A program made the translations under genes and the position numbers. From Aquatica leii (lineage: Eukaryota > Arthropoda > Insecta > Coleoptera > Lampyridae), in assembly GCA_035610365.1 (NCBI GenBank), contig CM069437.1, positions 56,382,093 through 56,446,092 of the forward strand: a stretch of 64,000 nucleotides of DNA. Reading direction: 5' to 3'. A model generated the notes under the pieces. The model saw nothing but the letters and a program-made list of their open reading frames with translations. It was not told the origin of the DNA and ran no database searches. This document shows, in pieces, positions 36,140 to 48,000 of the stretch (position 1 is its first letter; the number at the start of each line of letters is the position of its first letter).

Positions 36140-37123
36140 ATGTCGAACTTTGTGCCAAATAAACAGCATTCGTGAACAACGGTAATTTTTTGTTTTTATT
36201 TGAAGAAAATTCTGCTGAATCATACCGATTGCTTCGAGAAGCTTATGGTTAACATGCTCTATTACAGGATACGTGGAAATGATGGTTTTGACGTTTTAAA
36301 AGTGTTGATTTTGATATTGCAAAGCAGAAACACGGAAATTCACCAAAAAAATACGAAGATATGGAATTGTGAGCATTATTTGACGAAAACGCTTTACAAA
36401 CACAAAAACAACTCGCAGAGCAATTGCGCGTTAGTCAACAAGCTGGTTTTAATTGCATACGAAAAATAAAAAGATTCAGAAGTTTGGCAGATAGGTACGT
36501 ACCACATGAGCTAAACGGGAGACAGATAAAAAGATACAAAACCACATCTGAAATGTTGCACAAACGATATAAAATAAAGTCGTTTTTACATCGTATCTTT
36601 ACTAGGGATGAAAAGTGGATATATTTTGTGAATCTCGAGCGCAAAAAATTATGGGTAAACTTATCAGGTACATTATCACATCAATCGCAACACCAAACCG
36701 TTTTGGCAAGAAAACGATGCTCTGTGTTTGGTGGCGCTAGAAAAGCGTAATTTATTATGAACTGGTACAGTCTGGTGAACCGGTTAATACCAAATGCTGC
36801 CAACTACAATTGATTTGAACGATTCGTTACTCGCAATATTATTAGAATATCGACCAACCCAACATAAAGTCATTTTTCCTTCATGACAATCCTCTATCAC
36901 ATACGTCAAAATCCGTTCATAACACTCCACTAGGAAGTCCATCCAGTTTGCTCACCAAACTTATTGGCCCTTTCCTTTACCACTACTTTGCATTGATGAG
37001 CCGCGCATTTGCTAAGCAGCGTTTTGGTTCGTTCGAAGATGTGAAAAAATAGATTGATGACTGGTTCGCGGCAAAAGAAAAAGATTTTACAGATGCTATC
37101 TACAAATTACTAGAAATGGAACA
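36140..37123 (+). pseudogene. Mariner transposase, decayed and split
   Basis: From ATG 36140 (SNFVPNKQHS) through FHRLL-type N-terminal region, LAEQLRVSQQ helix-turn-helix (~36410), the linker VPHELNGRQIKRYKTTSEML (~36500) and the first catalytic aspartate in FTRDEKWIYF (~36600). The second catalytic block FLHDNP lies near 36880, and the C-terminal RFGSFEDVKK-like block near 37025. At least one early stop, several frameshifts and a lost third catalytic block show that it is dead. The last residues (YFQSP) continue at 39887 after a nested element. Confidence 0.82.
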
Positions 37124-37125
37124 TA

Positions 37126-37325
37126 CCCAACAAACACAAGGATGTCCCAAGGATGTCCCGGGGACATGATGTTGCGGATCACTGAATGTTCCAAAGTCAT
37201 CCCATTTTGGTTCTGTGTACGTCCTAGGGACATTTATGGGACGTTCTTTTGTCACAAGTGTGTGCATCCCTACGATATCCTTATAGGACATCCTTGCGTA
37301 TCCGCAACGGGACGTCCCTTTTAGA
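37126..37325. repeat. Left terminal region with GGA(C/T)GTCC repeats
   Basis: Motifs in order include AAGGATGTCCC (twice near 37138-37160), CGTCCTAGGGAC (~37220), GGGACGTTC (~37237), AGGACATCC (~37287) and GGGACGTCCC (~37310). Its counterpart is 39740-39886. Confidence 0.75.
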
Positions 37326-38399
37326 TGGCTGTAGGATATGTAGTATATATGTATATTATATCTTTATCAAGAAAAGTACCATTTCCAGTTAAAGTACATT
37401 TACTTTGTGGTTTTTTCTATTGTTTTTTTTTATTCAGTAAGGAGACTTAACGTACTCCTCTGCGACTTGACGTAATGAATAAAAATAACTCTATCAAATA
37501 AAATACAAATTATTATTACATAAAACTATATTTTTAAATATTAATCCAAATTATATTCAATTAAAATAAATTTAGATTATTTCATTTTTTTATCTTATCG
37601 ATCCCGACGTTCTTTGGCCCTCCTTAGCAAGTTTTTTATACTTTCCTCCCGATTTTTAGTTGATTTTTTCTAAATTAATAAAGTGATACTTCTTTTGTAG
37701 AATTATTGATTGATCTTTTTGGCGGTTCTATTATTGATTAAATCATTAGAGATGATCGATTATAACCAGTTAAAAATTGTTTAAATCGTTTTTAAAAAAA
37801 AATTGTAAACGCGTCAGTTTTGCAAATTCATTAAGAATTTTCATACGTTTCGCATTTACATTTCATCAGAGGAATGTGGTAAAAACAAAATTATTTCTAG
37901 ACGTGTTTTTAACTACCTAACTAATTATTGTGGAAATAGTAATACAATACGAGACATACGCACACTAATCATAACTATGAATACCAAGAACGCGATAACG
38001 TTATAGTTTCTTATACTTCATTTAATAACTACAAGGAGCGATTTAAATTTATGGCGCTTAATTCTTGCAATTCTATTGGCCAAACTGCAGCCTTTTTTAC
38101 ACAGCCGCAAATACTGTTGTTTGTTTACTACGCCATTTTGGTTTTGTATCGTCTTGTAACTTCTGTGCTATTTTTGTGTTTTAAACCTATGCGATCTTGT
38201 ATTTAATTAAAAAAGTTCTTCTGTGAACTAAGAATTCTGTATTACGATATTTGATTATGGAGTGCATCATTAATAAGTACAAGCAAATTCTGAGTGAAGA
38301 TGCAAATACAAAAACTGTTTTTATTGTATCTAAAATTTCCGAAAGAGCAGGTATGTTTTATTGATGATCGAAATTGAAGGTTTTAACTTGTAGATTTTT

Positions 38400-38730
38400 T
38401 GTAGGCATTGCAAAATCAACTGATATGAAAAATTGGTTACAATTAAAGAATATCGCATTTGTACCGGACATGGTTCGGTCTGAGCTTTTACAGCTAATTC
38501 GTGAACACAAGTATCAACATAATTTATATACAATTTATAAAATGGCAAAGAAAGATAACAAATAGTGTTACGACTGCCACCGTATCATTGCGAATTAAAT
38601 CCGATAGAACTGATATGGGCTGAAGTAAAGAACGAAACGGCAGCTAAAAATAAATCGTTCAAATTGTCTGAAGTAAAAAATCTTTTACAAGAAGCTTTAT
38701 TTAATGTATCCAGTACCAATTGGAAAACAA
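38400..38730 (+). pseudogene. IS630/Tc1-type DDE transposase, C-terminal remnant
   Basis: Reads MKNWLQLKNIAF...ELLQLIREHKYQ (38425-38520), then after a stop and frame change LRLPPYHCELNPIELIWAEVK (from about 38572) and SEVKNLLQEALFNVSSTNW (~38660-38722). The PPYHCELNPIE block is the third catalytic motif region (D/E) of a transposase family widespread in arthropods within the IS630-Tc1-mariner group. The first and second catalytic motifs are not found; 38258-38360 may be an N-terminal scrap. Non-functional. Confidence 0.75.
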
Positions 38731-39739
38731 GTTAAATGGAATAGTCGATAATTTAATAATGACAGTAGTGATACGACTTCAAGTTTCGAATCAGACATTG
38801 AATAGTTTACATGTGTTTGCTTACATTTTAATGTATTTAAAATTGTATTTCTTATTCTGGGTGATTGGGCAGTGTAGTGTTTATTTATGTTCGTAGTACT
38901 CATTATTTGTAATACAAAATTTTATGATTCGTGTAATTTTGTTACTTGTATTATGATTTACATTAATAATCATGTTCTGAATTTTACTATGATGAATTGA
39001 CAGCGCTATAGCAATTTAATTTTTGACTCTAGTTACTACAAAAAAGTTTTTTAGACTTATATGTAATTATTAAAATTATGGAAGCATACTACTTTCGAAT
39101 TTACCGCCTCAAATTATTTAGTTATTTATCTGGTGACTTTTAGCAGTGTAAATGAATCTTTTGCAATCGCTCCTCATAGTTTTTAAATAAGGTATAGTTA
39201 GATTAGCGATTTTGTGCTTTTCGGTCATGTTGACATTTTTGGATGACTTATTGTGAATCGCGACGATAAAAGTCGTGAGATAACGTTACACTTTTAAGAA
39301 AACATTTTTTAAATAATTTTTTGAGTGAAAAATTTTTTTTTTACATAAAATAAATATTTTCAATTCACCGCATAGGTATGCGCGCGATATGGGGTTTTAA
39401 ATCACCATTATTAATAATTGTGATCTTTTAATTTCAATAAACTTTTATTAATTTTTAGTAATTCAAAATAATAATTATAAATGATGATTTTTATACATTA
39501 TAAATAAATACAAGGTACCAAAAACTTACCAAATAAATTTGTTTATGCACTAAAACACCCAAAAAAGTACAGATAAATAAAGTAGTAAGAACACCAGCAA
39601 AAACAGATACAGAATGCAAACGGTGCAAACAGGGTGTACCACTTTGATATACCAAAGCAGCGTACGGGTGTTGAGTAGGCACCAGAGAACAAGAAGGAGA
39701 GTGGGCACGCGCACTAAGTTTGCATTTGATTTTTCCCGC

Positions 39740-39886
39740 ATAGGACATCCCATCGTACGTTCTTCATTGACATCTTAAGGACGTCCTATTAAAGACATCC
39801 TATACAGGTCTGTTTTAAAGCCCGGGATGTAAAGACATCATTTGGACATAAAACAAACGTCCCTAGGACGTCGCGTGTTTACTGGG
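39740..39886. repeat. Right terminal region with GGA(C/T)GTCC repeats
   Basis: Motifs include AGGACATCCC (~39741), AAGGACGTCC (~39777), AGACATCC (~39793), GGGATGT (~39823) and CGTCCCTAGGACGTC (~39858). Counterpart of 37126-37325, inverted. Confidence 0.75.
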
Positions 39887-39888
39887 TA

Positions 39889-40345
39889 TTTTCAATCGCC
39901 CGCTTTTTATTATTATTTCAAAATTAACGTGTTTTTCTTTGGAAAATAATCCGCATTTGATACTTCCCACACAACAGTGAATATTCACAGTATATTCAAA
40001 ATACGTTCACAATATTTAAAATATTTAAAACATATTTAATGAATATTTCCAATTGTATATTCCTCAAATATTCAAAAAACGTTATACCTATGTATATTTA
40101 CAAAATGTGCTAATAATACATAATATATGTACGCATATACTTTCCAAAAGTTTTTCATATTTTTAACTTTTTTATGTTAACACGTCTAAACTAAAGATAT
40201 TTGATTAATACTCTAGTTTAGCAAATTTAATTGTGAAAATTTTTATAAATTGTTATCTGTACTTACATAACTTTAAGTAGTATTTTAACAAAAATCATAC
40301 TTGTATCACTAAAACTAATAGAAACCGTATATGAGTTTATATATT
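39889..40345. other. Mariner tail and AT-rich flank
   Basis: The first few codons continue the mariner C-terminus. The rest is AT-rich with a run of ATATTCAAAA-like words around 39970-40080; no gene. Confidence 0.5.
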
Positions 40346-40353
40346 AACAAAAT

Positions 40354-40542
40354 CAGTGACGGCTGGTGGTCAATTCGGCAAAAGAGTCATTTCAATATTA
40401 AAACTTTATTAAAAACGTATTCATACTTAATAAAAGATTTATATTTAAAGTCAATTTATCTATCTTTGGAATAAGCAAAATAGTTTTTAGTAATTTTTTG
40501 GAGGGTCATTGACCAAATGACCTAATGGAGAAGCCGCCACTG
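40354..40542. mobile_element. hAT-type MITE
   Basis: 189 bp, starting CAGTGACGGCT and ending AGCCGCCACTG, an 11-bp terminal inverted repeat with one mismatch. The flanking 8-mers AACAAAAT (40346-40353) and AACATAAT (40543-40550) agree at seven of eight positions, as expected of an aged hAT target duplication. No coding capacity. Confidence 0.8.
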
Positions 40543-40550
40543 AACATAAT

Positions 40551-42006
40551 TATGTAATTTTTAAAAAAATAGTTAATCTGTATTGCAGTTTCATATACTC
40601 TTATTTATATTTCCCGGTAAATTTCACCCATATTATTTATTATTAAAATGTGAAATTGTGCAATGGCTGCCGATCGACTTTTTACACGATTTTTTTTATT
40701 AATGTGAACCGAGATGATGTGGATTGCATGATCGGATCATTAGTTAAAGCATTAGCGTAAAATTGAAATAAAAAAATACTTGATATCTAATTAGTAAGTT
40801 TTAGCTCAGAAGTTATGTTTACAATTTGAGACATGCTACTTGGTTTGTAATGTTATGGTAAACAATTTAATATAAAAATACTTTGAAGCTCTAATCAGAA
40901 GCAAATCAATAAAAAAGACAACAAAAAATATGTGCAGAATCATTAAAATGGCGTATTTTTGTAGTCATGAGAATAAGGAGTGAAACAACATAGGTGCTAT
41001 ACTTGATAACACCATCAGGATCCTGAAAAACTAATTGTTATTTTTAAAGAAACTTATGCAAAAACGCCACAAACGTGGACGATAACGTCATTAACGTAGA
41101 CTCTGATACTTGATATATGGTATGGGAGAAACAGATTTAATAGATAAATTTGTGTAAAATTACCGCCTTGAAATGTGCTCAAAAAAGTGGTAGTGATGCT
41201 GTGTATTCACGTATGGTTAGCAATTCCTAAATAATACACAAACACGTTTTTAAAAAAGCATTGCTTAGACATGTCATAAGATGTTTGAAAATCTTCCCAC
41301 AAAAAACCTTACATTTCAAAGACTTGGATGATTTGAAGTATAATAACAGACATTACCATTCTCGATAAAAAAAACGTCGATGTGCCAGTGAACGCAAAGT
41401 CTAGAATAATTTTTGTAGTCATTGTACACTAAAATTTGATTGAATATCTTAATTTTTTTATTTCTCAAAGAACTGATGACTTTTGTTAATTTCTAGAAAC
41501 TACAAAAACCTATGCTTTTTAATAATTCAAAAAAAAATTATAACAATAATTTAATGCTTTCTACTAAAAGGTGTAAACTAACATAAAAGATACATTTACC
41601 ACAAGTACTTATAATTTTTTCAAAAATTATTAAAAAAGCTTTTAATTTAAGACTAAAAAAACTTATTTATAATTTTTTGAGCAATTATTGTAAATGTACG
41701 AGTAAACGAAATATATTTTAATAATTAAAGAAATTGAATACATTAAAAACCGAATTATTTGAATATTTAAAAAAATTTAAAACGCGCATGCGCGTCAGGT
41801 ACAATTTCTGTCAAATTTTATGCACCAATTTTCCCCAGATTTCAGTTCAACACGAAGGGGGAATCGGCGTTAATGTTTATGTAGTTACAAAAAACCTTTA
41901 ATCCCGCCAAAAATAGTAATTTTTTTATCGTTATAACGACAGAACGTTTCTCTAAGGTAAATCTACATAAATCTCAAACGTTTTTTAATTTACGTTTTGT
42001 TGTAGA
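40551..42006. other. Intergenic region upstream of UBC9
   Basis: AT-rich with no recognised coding sequence. The last ~200 bp, which are less AT-rich (CGCGCATGCGCGTCAGG near 41783), probably contain the UBC9 promoter. No TATA box is placed convincingly. Confidence 0.45.
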
Positions 42007-45000
42007 ATGTCTGGTATTGCTTCAGCTAGATTGGCGGAGGAGCGTAAAGCGTGGAGGAAGGAACATCCTTTTGTAAGATGCTTAATTTTTGCGTTTTGCT
42101 AGTTTTAATAAATTAATACTTCTCTACGTAGGGGTTTGTGGCTCGACCCTCCAAAAATCCCGATGGTACATTAAACTTGATGAACTGGGAATGCTCTATT
42201 CCAGGAAAGAAAGGAGTAAGTATTTATTATAGTTTCCGTAAGTAATGTTGCAAAGCAAACGCTCAGTAAACATTCAATAATCTTATCGATTTAACATTTG
42301 TATTAACGATTTCATTATTGGGTCTGAATGTCATCATTTAAATCTGTTTTGATTTAGTTACGTGTTTATGATTAGTTCTTTATTTTATGCTTTAGCATGA
42401 TTACTTTCTATATTGTCTCCAATTTGTTTGACTATTTTGTCTCGTTTCTTTTTGATGGATGTAATTTATTATTCGACAGATAATTGTGCTGTAATCTGTC
42501 CATCTTGAAGGGAGTTCTGAGTCTCTATCACATACTTTTTTTGTGAGGCCTAGACTTCTAAGGTTAAGGACAGTGTCATAGGGTTTATGATAAAACATTT
42601 TTAATTCGGCGGTTCTCAAACTGTGTGATTTGGGAAATATCTAAAAGAGGGCAGCACCGAAATTGAGAAAAACGAGAAAGTACTCGCCTAAAATGTTAAG
42701 ACATAAATTTAAATTGCATTCTGAACATTACACTGGTTTTGTTAAAAACGATTTTATAAGTAGAGATCATTTTTTATCAATTTTCAGATTAAAACTACTT
42801 TCTATGTAGATATCAAAAGTTTAATACATAAAGTGAAGTTAGTTAGGAATTTGACATTTTATCACTTAACTTCATGTGAAAAGTAAACAAAAGGTTGTAA
42901 ATATTTATATCCTGAATGGAATGTAGTTTTTTTGGACACACTTCAATGATAACCCTGTATTTAATGATTTTATTTAGAATCGATAAAATTTAAGTATATC
43001 AATAATTATTAACAAAAAAATATAATTTAAATAGGCCGTTACTATACTTTTCGTATAAAGGTATATCAAATTTTTTATGTTTTTGAATGTTATTGAATAA
43101 ATGATAAACATAGCTAGGAGACAATTTTGTAATGGCAAAAAATATAGAAAAAGTCAAAAAATCTAACTATAATATACATTCATTAATATTATCTCTCCAA
43201 GCAGTGCTTAATTTTGGAAAGTAAAATTTTGAACATTTGCACACGACACTTTTTCTGCTTTTTATATTATTTTAATGTTAGTTGATCTATACGTTTTAGT
43301 TTTTTTTATCAATTTGATAATTCAAATTAATAATTTATGGTTCATATTTCTTTGAATTTATCAACTTAACAGCAACTAACATAGAAGTGGTTATTGTTGA
43401 AAAATAATGATACAAATATAGTGGTGATTCGGTTTTATATTTGCGAAAGGTTCAATACTAATAAACATAGAGGAACGTGCAGTATCTCAATACATTCTTA
43501 CACGTGAGTAATAAAGTTTTCCATACGTATGCAGTAGGCCTGCGATGTTTGGGGCTAATCGTGGGGATGGGATGAACGGATATTCCGAAATACGGTTTTT
43601 TTTATTTTCCAAGTAAAACATATCATGAACTTAGTACAAAGATGATCGTAAGTTCAAACATGTCAATTTTGCAGGGGAGACGAAACACGTATATTTTATT
43701 TAAGAACATAATATTGTTCGAAAATAGTTTGAATATATTTAAAAAAATTAAAAGAATTATTGTATTGGTCAATTGTATGGCAAATCATCGTAACGTGAAA
43801 GATAGTACTTCCAATGAACGCGGTTTAATTTTATTCATATTTCGAAACTGGAATTTGTCGATGTGTCTTAATTTATACTGAAGGGATCCATTTGGCAAAT
43901 ATTGTAAAGCTCGTACTTATATCAGTAACTATTAATATTTTAGTTCTTCAAAATTAAACAAAATGGTATAATTCAAATACTTGCCATGGTAGGGCGACGG
44001 ATTAGTTCTTGTGAATAGACAAATTCCTACACAACGTGTCTAAGAATGCACAGTATGGGGATCTTGTAAACGGTAAAAGATACGGGGTGGCTTAAACTAG
44101 GAAAAAGTTGAGTTATTAAAAGTATGTCTACACGCTGGTCGCAAGCATTTATTATTGTTTATCGTTTTCGTAATTTTAAATTTTTGATTTTTTAAATTTT
44201 AAATTTTTGATTTTTTAAATTTTCGTATTTGTTTTAAATGTTACACGGAGTTAATTTTTAAATCAATAATTAGTAAAATAACATTGGTTAAACCGTAGTA
44301 CAAAGCCGCTATTACAACCTTGTTATTGCCGATACAACAGAACGCTATATGTAATGTGGAAGTGTCTCACTTGACAGTTCATTGCTGTAGGTTTACCTTC
44401 AACACTCCCACTCAATGAAATAAACATTCAATTAAAAAAATCGTTAACAGTATGTAACCCTATATCGTACTTAATTTTATCAAATTGGGTACGATTTACA
44501 AATTCTGTAAATATATCAGCTAATTGCATTCTACTCGACCAATATTCCAGCTTTATTACATATTGTTTTACCATGTTCCGAACAAAATGGAACCTTATGT
44601 CTATATGCTTAATTCGCTTATGATGCTCTGGATTTTGAGCTATTCGTATACACGATTGGTTATCCTCAAATATGGTGATAGGATTCGGATTATCTCCCAC
44701 TACGTCCAAATCGATCAAAATCTTCCTTATCCAGCATGCTTCGCTGACTGCTGCTGACAGGGCGATATATTCGGCCTCAGTAGTTGACAAGGCTACTGCT
44801 GCTTGTTTTGTGGACTTCCAGGATATGGTGCATCCATACAGCTTAAATAGATACCCCGAAGTAGATTAACGTTCAAAACAGTCTCCACCCCAATCTGCGT
44901 TCGCCTAACCGCACAACGTTTCAACACATTCGCACTTTCTGTATACCAATGTAAGTTCAAGTTCACTGACCCTTTAATGTATCGTAGAACCCGTTTTAAT

Positions 45001-48000
45001 ATGAGCCACAAGTCATTGCTCGCACATTTCTGAAACCGATTTAGTATGCTTACACACGCGCACAAATCTGGCCTCGTACCCATCATGGCATTCATTAAGC
45101 TTCCTATGAGTTGTCGACATTGTGTCTCGAAGTCACTATTTTCAGGTTCTTCTTTCTTCAGAATTTCCAACTTATAATTTGCATCCACAGGCGTTGAAAT
45201 TGAATTATAACTATCCATACCAAAATTTTTTAAGATGTACCTCAGGTAGGCAGTTTGATTGAATTTTGTAATGCCTTTTTCAACATCCTGTTTGATGTCT
45301 ATTTCTAAGTAATTTGTAGCAAGCCCCATGTCTTTCATTTTACAATTATTTGATAACGATAATTTTAAGCTCACTATCTTATCTTCATCTGTCCCTAAAA
45401 TTAACAAATCATCCACATAAATTAAAACATATAGTTTACTGCTCTTTGATAAATGAATATACAGACAGTAATCGTTTTCTGACCTTTTAAATGCGTGCTT
45501 TTTCATCACTTCATCAAATTTATCATTCCAATATCTAGGGGATTTTTTCAGTCCTTAAATTGATTTAAGTAATTTGCACGCTTTATTTTCAATTACTTCT
45601 TGCCCTTCAGGAGGCTTCATATATACTTCCTCTCATATATCTCCATATAAAAAAGTTACTCGTACATCCATTTGGTATACTGGTTTACCTATTTGCACAG
45701 CCAAAGCGATTAAGATTCTTACCGTTACCAATTTGGCTACAGGAGCATAACTTTCTCCATAATCAAAATTTTCTTTTGCTGAAAACCGCTTGCTACCAGA
45801 CGGGCCTTGTACTGAGTGATATTTCCATCTTGATCTCTTTTGATCTTGTAGATCCATTTGCTATCTATCACCTTACTATCGCTTGGCTTTATAACTTCTA
45901 TCCAAGCATTGTTTTCGTTCAGGTTTTTAAGCTCGTCTTGCATGACTTTTCCGATTTTCTGAATCTTCACTTTCAATTGCCTCATTGTACGTATGTGGTA
46001 CATTTTCTTCACTTGTGCTTAGTAAATAAATTTCGTAATCCTTCAACTTACTTGGTCATTTTACAGTTTTTCGTTCTCGTGAATTTTCTGCTTCTTTATT
46101 TTCGTTTTCACTTGAAGTTTCAGTTGCTTCTTCCATATTTCTCAATTTTGGTTCTTCTGTAGATGACGAAGCTTCCTCAGTTTGGATTACTTCTTTGTTC
46201 GTGTCACATCTACTTTCAGAATTTTCTTTCTTGATCGCAACTACATTCTCATTTTCACGATCACATTTTTGGTAACTTAGATTCATGCATCTCGAAACAT
46301 TCTCATTCACAAATATTACGTTTCGACTAGATATTATTCTGTTCTTATGAGGTAACCACACTCGATATCCATCTTTATTCCCACAGTACCCAACAAACTG
46401 TCCCTCTTCACTTTTCTTGTCCAGTTTTTGCCTATTTGGTATGTAATTTAAAGGAATTTAGTTCATTTAAAAAACCTTTTTTATTTCGTAAAAAACAATT
46501 CAACGAAAAAAAAGCGAATACTGTTCTACTATCTGTTTTTGAAAATCTTGAAATATCAACAAGATTAATTGAGCGTCGGACTAGGGTAGCTAAACCTGCA
46601 CTTAGTTCATTTTACAAAGGAATAAATTTAGAATTTGGTTGTTTTTTTGCGAATGGTATACCAAAGGGGTTGATCACCTAGTAAATATGGTGTACCAAAT
46701 TTTAGTCAGTGATCATCCCCTTGGGTATACCAGAGAATCCGAAGAAGATCAAAATTTTCCTTTTAAAGTTATTCAGTCTGATGAAACCATGATAACCAGC
46801 AATGGCATAAAAAAACATTATTGCGCTTTTTATTTACCACAACAATTTAAGTTTCGAAAGGTATCTCGACCTGCAGCAAATTGATTTGGACGATGCCTTG
46901 GATGAATTACCTCTAGCAATCGTTAACAACTACTGGCTTCAACAAGACGGTGTCGCAGCGTATAATTTAAGAAATGCACGAGAGTATTTGTCGCAGAGGT
47001 CTCTTGAAAAATGGATTGTAACCCACAGTGGAAGTGGCAACGTCGGATGGATCACCGGATTTGAGCTTGTTAGATTTTTTCTTTGAAAATGAACAATTAT
47101 TGGCATCGGTTATAGCAGCAGTTAATACAATCTCATCAGAAATGTTAGACCATGTTTTAAATTCTACTGTAAAAAGAGCTTACTTGTGTCTAGAAAATCA
47201 TGGCAACATATTTGAACGCTCGCAACAGTTTTTTAGCTTGTTTCAACGCTTACTAGTTTAAAAAGTAAGAAAATATTAAAACTTATTTTTCCGTATTTTT
47301 GGGTTGAGAACTTTGGGACCGCATGTAGTATAGTTCGCGGGAACGTCATCGAAGTTTCTGCTCAACGGTCGAGTGAATAGAGTCCGCCTCCATCTGCGCC
47401 TGACATTGTTCTAACAGTTTTTGATCGATCATCACTTTGTCGTACATTGATTAAAGCGTTCGAAAGGTTTGAGTTCCGATTCCGTGAAGTACAGCCGTCG
47501 CTATAAATAATAATGTGTTGGTCAGTGTTTCGATGATAAACTTTTTTAAAAAGAAAAAAAATAATTGAACAGTAATCAATCGATGACACCACCAGCTGAC
47601 TCATGCCAAATGTAGCAATAATTATCTTCCGTTACTATTTCATATAATTATGTAAAAAAAATTTTTTAATGTTTGCACTTGACACCAAAATGGCCCTTTA
47701 CTAAATTTGGTGTGCTGATTTCAAATCTGCAAACCAAAAATTTCTATCACGTCACGTTATCGAAATATGATATGGTCTTTGGAGAGGTTCGAGCTGTTGA
47801 TAAACAAACGAAACCCACACTAAAACGAACAGACGCAACTGAACATGTAAACAACGTAACGCAGTAAACCTCCCTAAAACGCTTAATACACTCGTCCCAC
47901 GAAAATTAGTTTGTGCACCTACTTCTTACAGTAAACGAACTCTACTTCTGTGTCTCGAGAAACGATGCTTATTTCTGTTACTGCAGTGCTAGCGTAACCG

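Larger units (their letters stand above)
37126..39886 (+). mobile_element. TA-flanked IS630/Tc1-type element with GACGTCC-rich ends, inserted in mariner
   Basis: It starts CCCAACAAACACAAGGATGT and ends with ACGTCGCGTGTTTACTGGG. The outer ~14 bp form an inverted repeat (CCCA-y-AAACAC). TA at 37124-37125 and 39887-39888 is the target duplication; removing the element restores the mariner frame (aat gga aca tat ttt caa). Both ends for about 150-220 bp are dense in GGACGTCC/GGATGTCC motifs. A DDE transposase remnant lies at 38400-38730. Length 2,761 bp. Confidence 0.8.
44239..46436 (-). mobile_element. Ty1/copia retrotransposon, 5'-truncated
   Basis: Minus strand. It retains the integrase-RT linker, RT, RNase H, a polypurine tract (GAGTGGGAG) and one LTR (44239-44404, starting TGTTGAAGG and ending TAACA on the minus strand). 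Everything upstream of the linker is missing; a transposase remnant begins at about 46440. Confidence 0.85.
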
